Shown here: positions 24,301 through 34,600 of the stretch, one piece after another
Numbering within the stretch: the stretch's first letter is position 1
How the letters are laid out: every line of letters begins with the position of its first letter
DNA from: Branchiostoma floridae
Taxonomy: Eukaryota; Chordata; Leptocardii; Amphioxiformes; Branchiostomatidae
Assembly: GCF_000003815.2 (NCBI RefSeq)
Contig: NC_049983.1
Coordinates: 15,143,060-15,207,059 of the forward strand
Direction: 5' to 3'
DNA length: 64,000 nucleotides
The notes under the pieces: model-generated
What the model saw: only the letters and a program-made list of their open reading frames with translations
Told to the model about the DNA's origin: nothing
The model's database searches: none
Program-made: the position numbers and the translations under genes

Positions 24301-27300
24301 GTATCCTGCAACCAATCTCAACAATCCTCAACTTTAACTAGGAACAGTTAAATCATGAGTAGAATGCTTTAATTTTAGAACGGTTCACATTAAGATATAC
24401 TATTGATACCTATAAATGCAACAACTGTTCAATGATATGAAGACCAAATATGATAAGATCACAAAATTGAGCAGAAAAAACAATCTATTGATATGATCAA
24501 AGTAATCAGCAGTGATTTTAAAAAATCTTGCTGCGCAAAGAGTCAACAGTTATAAATCATATGTAAATGAACTCATAGTTCCAAACTTCAGTCTGTCATG
24601 CATGGTTTAAGATATAAGCTGGATTGACTTTGACTTGACATTATTTGGATCCACATTTAGCTTGCCAATGTTGCCAGATATTCTGCCTGTAGTCCTCCAC
24701 ATAAAAACACATCAATATACACATAACGGACATGACAGAAAGTATATAAGAAATAAACGCGCTAAAATTACATCAGATGCATCATACATATGTACATTAT
24801 AAACTACAGAGCTAAGACAAAATATAAGTTTATTTAGTAACTGTCATATCAAGTGTTGTGTTCGAGTAGTAAGCCATACGGTAGAGGAAGCGCTTCCTGT
24901 CTCCATTGGTACTAGGTTTTGACTAGTGGTGCGTACCTAAAGCCCGGACTTGGAATTGGACCTAAAAATGTTTAGGTCCAAGTCCAAAAAATCTAAATGT
25001 CCGGACTCAAGTCCGGACTTGCGAAAAGCTATCTGTCACTTATATTCCCTTTTCTTGTTCTAAACCATCTAAAACCTTCCATAGACAGTGAAATTTGCAC
25101 TTGAAAAAGCCAAAAACATTTTGTGTTTACACTGGCTGTATATAATTTGCATGTATTTTTCACATTGCATTTCAGTTCATGCTAACATGCAATTTTATAT
25201 GCACCATCCCCCCTCCCCCTCAAAAAAAACCTTCTAGCGCACATAATACGCGATGATGGGTTCAGGTCCGGACTTATAAGTCCGGACCTGAACCTGAACT
25301 GCTGGACTTGAATCCGGACCTGAACCTGAATATGAGTTTAGGTACGCACCACTAGTTTTGACAGTTTGATGCAGAATTGACTTATTCTGATAACTCTGAA
25401 AAAGGTACACCATCAGTGCAATATCCTAACTATAGTTTCTACCATTGTAACAGTTCTTCAGTACCTTTGAGGCCGACGGCGCTTTTTTCATCCTGCTCTT
25501 CATCTGTATTGTCAGGTTTGTAGTGCGGATCTGAACACGACTCTCCCTTCTGCTCTGGATACACTACCACGTGGTCACCCATGTCCAGTTTGCGAGGAGG
25601 GGGGAGTTTGGGCACTGCAGGTTTCAAACCAGCTGAGTTTAATACCACATCTGTACCACTGGACTCCAGTTCCACATCTTCCTACTTTCGGCCCGCTTCT
25701 TTCGGCCCCATGATACGAGTAGGATCGGAACAAGCCGGAAGCCAATGCTTTGGTAATTTTTTTTGCCAAACTAGACATGTTCATTCAAAAACCGAAAGTA
25801 CAAGATGCCACCAACTCACATGCAAACACATCCTTTCAAAATCAAGGTAAGCGATAAGCAAACAAACAAACAAACAAACAAACGAAGCCGCAAACGTTAT
25901 TGTCGACATTATAAGTACTTTCTTGGTGCAGGTGATAAGACGATTAAATTCCACACCAGTTTTTTTTTTCGTAATTGACAGCGTACTAATGCGACATTGC
26001 TTTGTATTAAGGACGTTTTGAAAACATTGGACATGCTTGTAAATCGCTTTGGTTCTCGTCCAAGCTACCCGGACTAGTAAAACAAAATTATGTACGCTTT
26101 TTTTTGGTCGCACATATAAGGAAAAAATCGTATCTTGTACAGTTGTTGTGCAATAAAGTTATTGGTTTATAATGACATCCAGTGAATATGGTAAAGAAGC
26201 TAAACATTGCACATAGAGGGCTCAAAATAACTTTTTCTGCATACCTGCACTGGTGCAGGTAACACTGAAAGTTACCTGCATCAGACAAACTTTACCTGCA
26301 CCACTCTGAATTTAGGAAGTATAGATCACTAAAATTGTTCAGGAACCATTGCTATATTTTCTTCTATACTCTATAGGTGGTAACAGTCAATGCAGCTAAT
26401 AACAATCCGCATACACCTACATCATATGAAAGTTATGTATAAAACCCAGTACATGGACCAGTGCAGGTTAGTTGCAGGTAGACACCAGAAATACCTGCGC
26501 AGCTCCAATTTTACCTGCACTAACCTGCATATGCAGGGGGTATTTCGAGCCTTGACATAGCTTGGAAATATCACGGGGGCAGGATAGAATGTTGGGCACA
26601 GATCACAGGTGATGGACTGATACAAACCATAAGCTTAGGCCTCGATTCACCGGTCGGATTTTGGGGACATTTTTTATTGATAACTGGATAAGTGCTCTTG
26701 CAATAAAAATTAAAACATCTCCAGCAGAACTGTTTCCTTACTGGATTTTCGCCCATCAAAGTTGAATATTTAAGCGTTATTGTAAATGAGACAACATAAG
26801 TCCGGTATGAGACCTTAAGCTGTTTCTGAAAAGCTGCAGACTAATTTCGACCAAGAGGCAGGACCATAACGTTTGAAGCCACAATGCATATGAAAGCTGA
26901 CCAATCTTGTATAGTTTAGGCAAATCATATTCTACTATACAAGCCAATTGTTTCTTTGCAAAGAGGTGAAGGTGATTCATGGTGCAATAATACGTAATCT
27001 CCAAAGTATATGGGGATTAATATTTGTGCTTTGTGACGGTAAAATTTATTCCCGAAATGTTAACGATAGTTGGGCATACAATTTATGTGCTTGATACTAG
27101 TAATAATAATAATAGTAATGATAATAGTAATAATAATAGTAATAATGATGATGATGATGATAATGATATCAATATATACTTGCATTGAATAGTGGACATA
27201 CCTTCTCTATCTGGTTTGTAGTGCGGATCTGAGCAAGACTCTTCATTCTGTTCTTGACACACCACCACGTGATCTTCCGTGTCCGGTTTGCGAGGAGGGG

Positions 27301-28042
27301 GCAGATCTGGCACCGCACGTTTCAAACCAGAGTTTAAAATCACATTTACACCGCCGGACACTGGGTCTACATCTTCATACTTTCGGCACACCTGCTTGGA
27401 CGCACCTGCAAAGATGCCGTAACCATGCGGGTCCGTGTCTTCGTACTTTCCGTTGGCTTCTTCCTTCTCTTTGTCAGGGTAGCAAGAATTCTTTGGTTTT
27501 GGTGGCAACGGTGGTGGGATATCTTCACCGTCCACATTTCTACCACACTGTTTAGTTGGACCAGAACTCAGTACAGAGATTGTGTTTCCATGCGGATCCG
27601 TGTCTTCGTACATTCTGCTGGCATCTTCATTCTTGCCTACTTCCTCCTTTGCGTTCTCTCTCATGTCAAATTGGCTAGCATTCCTTGGTGGCAACGACGG
27701 TGGGACATTTCTACCGTCCACATTTCTATCGAAATGTTTTGTTAGACCAGAACTCAGTACGATTATGTCCCCATTCGGATCCACATCTTCGTACTGTCTT
27801 GCCGGTAACGGCGGAGGAACATTTCTGCCATCCACATCGGCGCCATCCCGTTTCTTAGGCCCAGGACCCGGCACAAAGATGCTTTCACCATGGGGATCAA
27901 CGTCTTCGTACTTTCCAACCGATTCTTCGTTTCTTCCTTCGCCTTGTTCCTTCCCTTTCCCTTCCATGTGAAGATGGTGAGATGTTCTAGCCGGCAATGG
28001 CAGCAGGTCTCCACTACTGGTCAAACAACACCCTACTTCCAC
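13781..28042 (-). CDS. Type II EGF / C-type lectin transmembrane receptor
   Basis: A large multi-exon gene assembled from splice phase. In transcription order it has a cytoplasmic exon (28042-27202), a membrane exon (24120-23987), a Ser/Thr-rich stalk exon (23640-23074), at least 22 EGF exons (22566-16022) and three lectin exons (15331-15158, 14484-14321, 13888-13781). Nearly all junctions are phase 1, so the EGF exons can be added or lost without shifting the frame. The predicted order is cytoplasmic N-terminus, single membrane segment, extracellular stalk, EGF rod and lectin head, i.e. a type II receptor of well over 1,300 residues. The tail has tyrosine and SH3-type motifs, suggesting signalling. 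The true first exon and start codon were not found, the stalk exon has a frame problem, and one EGF exon runs into a gap. Carbohydrate recognition is inferred from the lectin motifs; an immune role is only a guess. Confidence 0.8.
16022..22566 (-). CDS. Array of 22 one-domain EGF exons
   Basis: Extracellular calcium-binding EGF rod. Exons: 22566-22456, 22368-22258, 22176-22066, 21770-21660, 21481-21371, 21109-20999, 20726-20616, 20437-20327, 20065-19955, 19682-19572, 19395-19285, 19197-19087, 18881-18771, 18683-18573, 18367-18257, 18170-18060, 17784-17674, 17407-17297, 17210-17094, 16826-16716, 16630-16520, and 16042-16022 (cut by the gap). Each is 111 bp (one is 117) and phase 1-1. The pattern is DIDEC-x4-C-x4-C-x8-C-x-C-x8-C with C-x-N-x4-Y-x-C, the calcium-binding and beta-hydroxylation signature. 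The C2-C3 spacing is too short for O-fucose, and the O-glucose serine is absent. Departures include DTDAC, DIDKC, DINGC and DIDELEC starts. Domains differ by few residues, so the array is young. Confidence 0.92.
16043..16423. other. Assembly gap inside the EGF array
   Basis: 381 N. It cuts the EGF exon that begins at 16022 and is long enough to hide one more EGF exon, so the domain count is a minimum. Confidence 0.99.
18237..19264. repeat. 514-bp tandem duplication of two EGF exons
   Basis: 18237-18750 and 18751-19264 are nearly identical through exons and introns, each carrying two EGF exons (18257 and 18573; 18771 and 19087). Only scattered differences are visible, one of them at an exon's last base (18573). 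Confidence 0.85.
19500..21990. repeat. 1,044-bp tandem duplication of three EGF exons
   Basis: Exons at 19572, 19955 and 20327 recur at 20616, 20999 and 21371, each offset by exactly 1,044 bp with almost identical introns. A third, more diverged partial unit begins near 21588 with the exon at 21660. In that unit the intron has an extra CATGTTGGCAT near 21876. Confidence 0.85.
22907..23039. mobile_element. MITE, TAATCTCCAAGCA family
   Basis: TAATCTCCAAGCAAATCTAT at the left and ATAGATCTGCTTGGAGA at the right belong to inverted arms of about 50 bp (shared GGTGnCAAnGCAGTATnCAAAG). Imperfect CTACTGTA / CTACTGCA flank it. It lies within about 35 bp of the stalk exon's donor site. The same family is intact at 32481-32653. 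Confidence 0.75.
23074..23640 (-). CDS. Receptor Ser/Thr-rich stalk exon, frame problem near start
   Basis: The 3' 440 bp read as a Ser/Thr/Asn-rich extracellular stalk with about two and a half copies of a 32-residue repeat ([12 protein letters not shown], then [13 protein letters not shown]), several N-glycosylation sequons and no cysteine, then a degenerate TTFYE / TALYEHG part. The donor ACAG|GTCAGG at 23074 leaves one base, matching the first EGF exon. At the 5' side the good acceptor ATTGCAG (exon from 23640) continues the phase-0 frame of the membrane exon for 49 codons and then meets TGA, while the mucin-like frame is closed upstream by TAA. The first repeat unit is 2 bp longer than the others, which would explain the shift. 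A weak in-frame acceptor (AATACCAG) is an alternative. Confidence 0.6.
23987..24120 (-). CDS. Receptor transmembrane exon
   Basis: Encodes a basic juxtamembrane segment (MWNKAKSSQ) followed by a strong hydrophobic helix ([20 protein letters not shown], then AVSAYIQ). The acceptor CCACAG at the upper end leaves two leading bases, in phase with the tail exon. Positive charges before and none after the helix fit a cytoplasmic N-terminus (type II). An ATG in good context (GCCATGG) lies eight bases into the exon, so a short form could start here. Two overlapping donors are possible: GAAA|GTAAGG (phase 1) and GTAAG|GTAAGC (phase 0). Confidence 0.8.
24924..25354. mobile_element. hAT-like MITE with 8-bp target duplication
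   Basis: Terminal inverted repeats TAGTGGTGCGTACCTAA and TTAGGTACGCACCACTA bound 431 bp rich in GTCCGGACTT-type inner repeats. An exact 8-bp duplication, GTTTTGAC, flanks it (24916-24923 and 25355-25362), as expected of hAT transposition. No transposase. It lies in a receptor intron. Confidence 0.88.
25461..25689 (-). pseudogene. Duplicated tail exon with a stop in its YED motif
   Basis: This segment is a paralogue of the 3' part of the tail exon at 27202. It shares [15 protein letters not shown] and [10 protein letters not shown] with it. In the position of KYEDVDP it reads CGAAAGTAGGAAGATGTG, so the tyrosine codon has become TAG. It continues past HYKPD with an acidic stretch and could end at the phase-1 donor AAAG|GTACTG. 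Either the exon is dead, or an acceptor AG just after the stop (GTAGGAAG|AT) is used and the tyrosine motif is skipped. That acceptor has no pyrimidine tract. The tail exon can splice directly to the membrane exon in phase without it. Confidence 0.6.
26216..26554. mobile_element. MITE with TGCAGGTAA-rich interior
   Basis: Ends GAGGGCTCAAAATA and TATTTCGAGCCTTG are diverged CAGGGCTCGAAATA termini, with ACATA directly outside both ends (5-bp duplication). The interior has inverted CACTGGTGCAGGTAAC / TTACCTGCAC blocks, matching 32182-32690. A fragment of the same text occurs near 28110-28135. Confidence 0.75.
27097..27175. repeat. Trinucleotide-type microsatellite
   Basis: AATAATAATAGTAATGATAATAG-like simple repeat just inside the intron after the tail exon. 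Read on the minus strand it gives a false poly-Ser/Leu tail. Confidence 0.9.
27202..28042 (-). CDS. Receptor cytoplasmic-tail exon with YED and PxxP motifs
   Basis: Open for about 280 codons before the donor GAAG|GTATGT at 27202 (one base left over, phase 1). Five tyrosine motifs ([45 protein letters not shown]) alternate with proline-rich motifs ([40 protein letters not shown]), the last kinds fitting class II SH3 ligands (PxxPx+). The exon thus consists of diverged internal repeats of roughly 40-60 residues. It has no signal peptide or membrane segment, as expected for an intracellular tail. The 5' end is unresolved: the frame reaches upstream past 28042 to a TGA near 28075, and the only in-frame ATG is internal, at 27967. 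Sequence past the donor is an ATT/ATG microsatellite in the intron. Confidence 0.75.
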
Positions 28043-30612
28043 AGGCTGTTTTTCACGGGCAAGTACAGGTCAGGCTTAGGCGGACAGAGAAAATATATGC
28101 ATGCGCAGTTACAATTACCTGCAGTAACCTGCATTAGTTATGGAGGTCTTGAGATATGTTTATACACATGCTTTATCAAATAAGTCTCATGGTGTTTCGT
28201 CTGAAGTAGCTACGCCCACTGACTCATTAGGAATTCTTTCTCAATGAATTCATAATACCAAGAACTATGAATAAGTAGTAGCAGAGACATTTTGCAGAGC
28301 CAGTTTTTAGCATCTAGGACAGAGGTTTGTGTGGAGTAGTTAGATCTGAATAACCTTCAGCACAAAAGATCAGGTCGCTTGCATAGATTACTGGTGTGAG
28401 AGAATGTGTTCGGTCGTCAGCTGTATAACCAAATCTTAATTTGAGAGTAGGAGCATCACAAGCAACGAATACGTTTGTCAGGAGTAAATGGGTCGTTTGT
28501 TTAAGCACGTTCATGCATACATGTATGTTCAAAAATCAAAGGCTTCACTGGGCAATCCGCGATAGAACTGCCATGATACTAGTAGAACTGCGTAACACGT
28601 TACATGTTTTTGTATGTGCCCTTTAATTGCATTCTCCCACGCAGAGGGGACCAATCTGACGTCTTTCCTCTCTGCGTAGGAGGCCTTTATTGAGCCAGAC
28701 TCATATATCTAAGTAGCAACAAACCAGCGATGACAATTTGTTTAGATGTAAAACGGACTGTTTGGCAAAGCTATCTAGATATCTTATCAAAAAGTAGACA
28801 GACAATTTATTGAAGAAAACGAAAAACACACATTGATGAACATTCACATAGCGTTCGACCTAATTCTTGTTACTATACGGGATATTCTAGTCGAATAAGC
28901 TAAAGCTGTATTGGTTGTATTCTTAACATTTAACGCAGACATATTCTTGCACATACAGTAGAGTGCCGCTAGCAAACTTCTCGCAGTCTATAGAGGCCGT
29001 GTCGTCTACTGGTACAATCATTATTTAGACTACAACACAACATATCTCCCGTTTGTGTACTTTCTTGTCATGTTGACCATATCCGAAGAAGAATTTTTTT
29101 CTGAAATCAGGCAAAAATTGATGAGCGCTTAAAATTTACTTGTTGGACCTTATGTGATTCGTCCTTAAAGTTAACGTTACCTTAAAATGTGAAGCTAACA
29201 AAAAGCAGGTGGCCCACATACCAAGAATCATACGGACAAGGCTCCATGCTGTGTTCAGCAATAGACTATTGGATACAATAGTAATCTACTAGTATTTTTA
29301 GGAACTTAACATGTCACGGTACGGTAGTTATATCTGAGTAACTTTCAGCACCAAGGTCAGGTCGCCTGTCTCTGTATAGACTACTGACCTGATTGAATCT
29401 TTTTGGTAGTCGGTTGTATAATCAAACCTTGATTTAAGCATAGAAACTCACAGGCAACGAACACGTTTGTTATGGTTAAAAAAGTCCTTTGTAATACTAG
29501 TATTACATTTGTGCTTAAACTTGACACAATACGTCCGCTTGGTTTTTCTATGTAGGCAGGGTTTCTATTTAATGCAAAGGTACATTTTAGAAAACGTAGA
29601 CACTGTGTATTACTAATTTTGATACAATAGTGCCTTTAGACCCCAGAGTTTTGGCCGTACTTTCAGAAAACTTTCTGAAGGGCCAAACCACTTTGTAGTT
29701 AAGGGGTGGTTACATGTTCATGAATCAAAGGTGGCGCCTGGCAAACCGCGATAGAACTGCCTTGGTAGAACCGCCTATCAAGTTGCATGTGACTCGAAAA
29801 TCGGCCATATCACCTGAGTGTTTGAGCAGTATGCTGTTACATGTGCTGGTAAAGAAATGAATTTATTGCCTTTATCTCCTGTGAAAGAAGCCTCATTTTC
29901 ATGGTTTGAGTCCTTGCACCAATAACTCTCCTCACATGTTCTAACATTACGAAATATTCAAATTGAAACGAACAAACAAATAAACAAACAAACAACCAGG
30001 TAAACACACAGGACGAAAAATATCTTTCAGAACGTACGAACTACTAGTATGATAAAAAATGGAAAGTCTGCATCATACCATATAGTGTCCTTCCAATAGA
30101 GCACAAATATGACAAGCACGTTGCCCCCCTTCATCGTAAATAGAACCGTCCAATTAAACCTGGCGGCCATGTTTGGATAGAGCGCCGCGCCGTGCCGGTG
30201 TCACTGGCTGATTCCACAAATGATTTTATGATTCTGAGTGATTTTAGCAGGATTTTAGGAATGATCGTAACCTCTGATTAATTCTAATGACTAACAGATG
30301 ACGTCATAATCAAACAATAATCACAGGTGAGCCTTTACTTCTTCAGTAAACCTTCTTATGAGCTTATGTAGGAACAAGGACCTTGGCAGGAAGGATCAGG
30401 AAGTAGTCTGATGTCCAAAGTTGACACAATACGTCCACTTTTGAACCAATTCTTGCCTCTGTGAAATTCAAATGTAGTTTACTTTAGAAAACTGTGACAG
30501 TTTGTGTACTGATTTATGAAAGTGGCCTTGAACCCCAGTTTGGCCGTGTCCCAACTTTCTGGTGACCCGACGGAGGGCCATACCACTTGGTAGGTAAGGG
30601 GTGCGCCTTTGC

Positions 30613-30822
30613 TAATCTCCAAGCAGATCCTACGGTGCCATAAGATAGTTTGTTTGTTTGTTTATTTTGAAACACCTGGGTAGCCTATTCAGTGCTAATA
30701 CACTGGTTTTCGATAGGGCCCAGTTTCACATATACATACATGGAAATAAAAAAACAACTTACAGAGAGTATCAAAGCTGGCCAAGGAGTGTAGCCGGCTA
30801 AGGGAGTCAAACCTGCACTGCA
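30613..30822. mobile_element. TAATCTCCAAGCA element split by another insertion
   Basis: TAATCTCCAAGCAGATCC and CATAAGATAG open the element; after about 130 bp beginning with GTTTGTTTGTTTATTTTGAA the family text resumes as AGTATCAAAGCTGGCCAAGG. The GTTT-run suggests the insert is a reverse-oriented retroposon tail. The right arm is missing. Confidence 0.55.
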
Positions 30823-31080
30823 GGTAAGTTTTTATACATAACACACCATGGAACTGGTTGGACCAGTATTTCCCATAGATTGATCTTTAAGACCGAAAGA
30901 CCAATGACTTTTTACAGGATTCCCTATCACCTATATAATGGTACTGTCAATCGTGTACTATTTGCAGGAGTTTTATTTTGCTGTGAGCATGTAACATATT
31001 AAATGAACTAAGACAAATCTAAGAAAGAAAAGGGGGAGTAGTGTGAAATGACAAGAGGGGCTAGTAGAACAGAAAGAAAC

Positions 31081-31195
31081 AATAAATACTGAAATATCCT
31101 GACCAATCCGGAAATCGAACCTGGGCCGTCAGATCACAAACCTATTACCGTAACCAATCGAGCCAAAAGCCTGACAGGCGTTAAGCATGATTGAT
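31081..31195 (-). mobile_element. tRNA-derived SINE fragment
   Basis: On the minus strand TTGGCTCGATTGGTTACGG (A-box-like) is followed at normal spacing by GGTTCGATTTCC (B box). It lacks a foldable full tRNA and stands next to an A/G-rich stretch, so I call it a SINE relic, not a tRNA gene. Confidence 0.6.
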
Positions 31196-31668
31196 TGGCA
31201 CTACTTGAACCCCCACTGTCATGCACACTACTCCCCCTTTTCTTTTCAAGATTCATCCTCAAATCTCCGAGTCCGATATCCCTGTGTGCAGGCACATCTC
31301 CAGCCTGTTAACCACCAGGGTCGGCATGGGAACCAGTGAAATGACACATCGAGTTTATGCTGAATATTGTTGTCTGTTACACAGGGATGTTGTCTGCACA
31401 TTTGCATTGCCATCGAGGTCAATTCGGCTGTCTTGAATCTGGTAGCATAAGGTGCCTTGTGTGTAGAAGAGAGGACAAGATCTGGTAATGTGTACAAAAC
31501 TCTGTACAAAATTGTGAATTAACAAACGTTCATGCTAATTATCAGGCTATAGATTATTGTTACATTGAAACATTGTTAGTTTTCTAAACCAACAATTTGG
31601 AAGCATGAAATGAAGTATGAATGAAATTCTAAACTGTTTAAAGTTTTGTTTCAGAGTGACCGTCTGTA

Positions 31669-34600
31669 ATGGGTGTTGAAGAGAAGACATTAAAGGAGCA
31701 CATCGCCAGATATGTGTTGTCAGGGACGTCATGTGTCTGTGCTGCTATAGGTAGGTCACCTAACTTTGTCTATGGAATCAGCTACTACTACTATACAATT
31801 GTTGGTCTATAGTATATTCAATGTTTGTTTTTAAGATAATTATAGTGTGCGTGGCGTGCTTGCAGTGAGTGTACATGTGTGTGCGTATTTGTATTGTAGC
31901 ATGTCTAATTGTGTATCTGTGTGTGTGAGTGTAGGTGTGTTTGTGTTTATTTGTGTGTGAGTGTATTGTCCTTGCGTAGTGGTCTGCATAGGCTGACTGA
32001 CAGTAGTATGTTTTGTTATGTGTGTTTGTATCTATATAGCTATGCAAGGATTTTATATATTATAACATCCTTGGTATATTTCTTTGTAAATTTGTGTGTT
32101 GAATCTGAATGTACACTACAGTAACAAATATACCAGTATGTGCTATCATATGAAATTTAATGTTTTATTGTAGTTTCAGATCAGGTCTCGAAATACTTTT
32201 TTCTGCATATATACCTGCACTGGTGCAGGTAACATTGAAAATTACCTGCACCAGAGAAATTTTACCTGCACCACTCTGAACTTAAGAATTATGAATCATA
32301 CTAAAATTGTTCAGGAACCATGCATTGCTCTTTTTTTTCTTTCATACTTTATCAATGCAGATAATAACAAATACACATACATGTACATCATAGGACATCT
32401 ATGTATAAAACCCAGTACATGGACCAAATACTCCAGACACCAGAAATACATGGACAGCTCCAATTTTACCCGCACTAACCTAATCTCCAAGCAGATCCTA
32501 CGGTAGCATAAGATAGTATCAAAAGCTGGCAGAGGAGTCAAGCCGGCTTAGGAGTGTGTTTCGCTACATGGCAAATGGACACCTTTTGGCTGACTACACT
32601 CCTTGGCCAGTTTGGTACTATCTTATGCCATTGTAGGATCTGCTTGGAGATTAGCACTAACCTGTATATGCAGTCGGTATTTCAGCCCTGACTGTTGACC
32701 TCCCCCCACAGTGACTAACCCCATAGACGTGATCAAGGTGCGGATGCAGCTGGATAATGAGCTACGGGAAGGCAGGAAGGTCGTCTCTGTGCTACGCGAG
32801 CGCTACTACCAGGGGTTCGTCCGGGGGAGCTTCACTATTGCCAGGGATGAGGGCATCAGGGGACTGTACAAAGGGTATATTGTTCTGCTTTTTATTTTAA
32901 CCATCAAAGTCCAAAGTTTAATTAAATTGCTGATGTAGTGTTATGTACTTATTTTCAAGAGGATACTAAATGTTAGTGGAGTTGGGACTGGAATTTGAGA
33001 ATCACAAGGAATTATCCACAAAGGAAGGTAGCAAGACAGACCTCCCCTCCAGCGTATACCTGGAACATCACCACAGACTGTTGGTCTTAATACACTGTAT
33101 GTCTCATCTACTGATTGAATCAGGAATCTAACCAGTGATCTTTCGATCTCGTGTGTGCTAGTACACCACTCAGCCATGTAAATACAGATGGAACCCTTGT
33201 GAAACCAATGTCAATAATCATGTTGANNNNNNNNNNNNNNNNNNNNNNNNNNNNNNNNNNNNNNNNNNNNNNNNNNNNNNNNNNNNNNNNNNNNNNNNNN
33301 NNNNNNNNNNNNNNNNNNNNNNNNNNTCAGTAAGACATCTGGACCCGCATGTCAGGATTCGCCACAATTTTGTCTTATATATAATGAGGGACAACTCACA
33401 CACTCACTCACTATCTGGTGTGATACATGTGAAGTAGCTTGAGGAATGAATCCACATGAATCTACAATGTAAGTTTTCAATAACCATGTTCTCCCTTGCA
33501 GTGTGTTCCCGTCCATCCTGCGCGAGGCCTCGTACAGCACCATCAGACTGGGGTCGTATGAACCCATGAAGGAGCTGCTGGGGGCCACCGACCCGGCACA
33601 CACCCCGCTCTGGAAGAAAATCATTGCAGGAGCAACCTCAGGTTAGACATGGTGTTAGATGGGAGAGCTCAGAATAAGAGTGGCTTTGGGAAACTCTGTC
33701 TAAACGACAGTGTAGCTATTCCCTTCAGAGCTTTGCACGAAAAAGCAATATTTCTGTGTTCATAGGTTTCGACAAGTTTTCTAAACTTCACATGTCCTAT
33801 CGGGCAAGTACTTACAATAGGGCTAGTGGACTTGTCCAACCCTTTGACAACATTCATATTCTGTTTTACCCTTGCCCAAATTCAAAAACCCAACTGTGTC
33901 CGACTTATGTCACTCTATTCTAAGACCCATTGGCAGCTCCATCGCTACACCACCTGCAATTATAAAAAGCAATATTATATGTCTCCGCTCACAACATTCA
34001 TGTTCTGTTTTAACTTGGCCCTAAATCTAAAACCCAACTGTGTCCAATCTATGTCTATATTGTAGGAGCCATTGGCAACTCTATCACTACACCAACAGCA
34101 ATTAAAAAAGCAATATTATATTTCTCCGCTCACAACATACATGTTCTGTTTTAAGTTGGCCCTAAATAAAAAAATAAAAAAACTGTCCAATCTATGTCTG
34201 TTTCAGGAGCCATAGGCAGCTATATCGCTACACCAACAGCAATTATAAAAAGCAATATTATATTTTTCCGCTTACAACATTCATATTCTGTTTTAACCTA
34301 GCCCAAAATCAAAAACCCAACTGTGTCCAATCTATGTCTGTTCTAGGAGCCATAGGCAGCTCAATCGCTACACCAACAGACCTGGTCAAGGTCCGGCTGC
34401 AGGCTGAGAGAAGACTGCCCTCTGGTGTCCAGCCGCGGTACCGCAGCACCTTCCACGCCTTCAGTGAGATCTGGCACACAGAGGGCCTGCGGGGACTGTA
34501 TCGGGGGATCGGGCCAACCGTGCAGAGGGCAGCCATTCTTACAGCCTCACAGGTGGGACATCAGTTTTTCACAGCTCATGATCAAACTCCTTCTTTCATT

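Larger units (their letters stand above)
28043..31668. other. Intergenic region with internal duplications
   Basis: Lies between two divergent genes and should hold both promoters and possibly the receptor's first exon; none could be recognised. 28320-28610 and 29330-29790 are diverged copies (shared CAGCACnAA, CAACGAAnACGTTTGT, CCGCGATAGAACTGCC). 29520-29708 and 30420-30603 form a second pair (shared TTGACACAATACGTCC, AGGGGTG end). A short hairpin with CTCCCACGCAGAG / CTCTGCGTAGGAG arms is at 28636-28684. Confidence 0.55.

Noticed and set aside
27083-27205. Poly-Ser/Leu C-terminus on the receptor tail frame
   Set aside because: It lies beyond a good GTATGT donor and is only the translated microsatellite of the intron.
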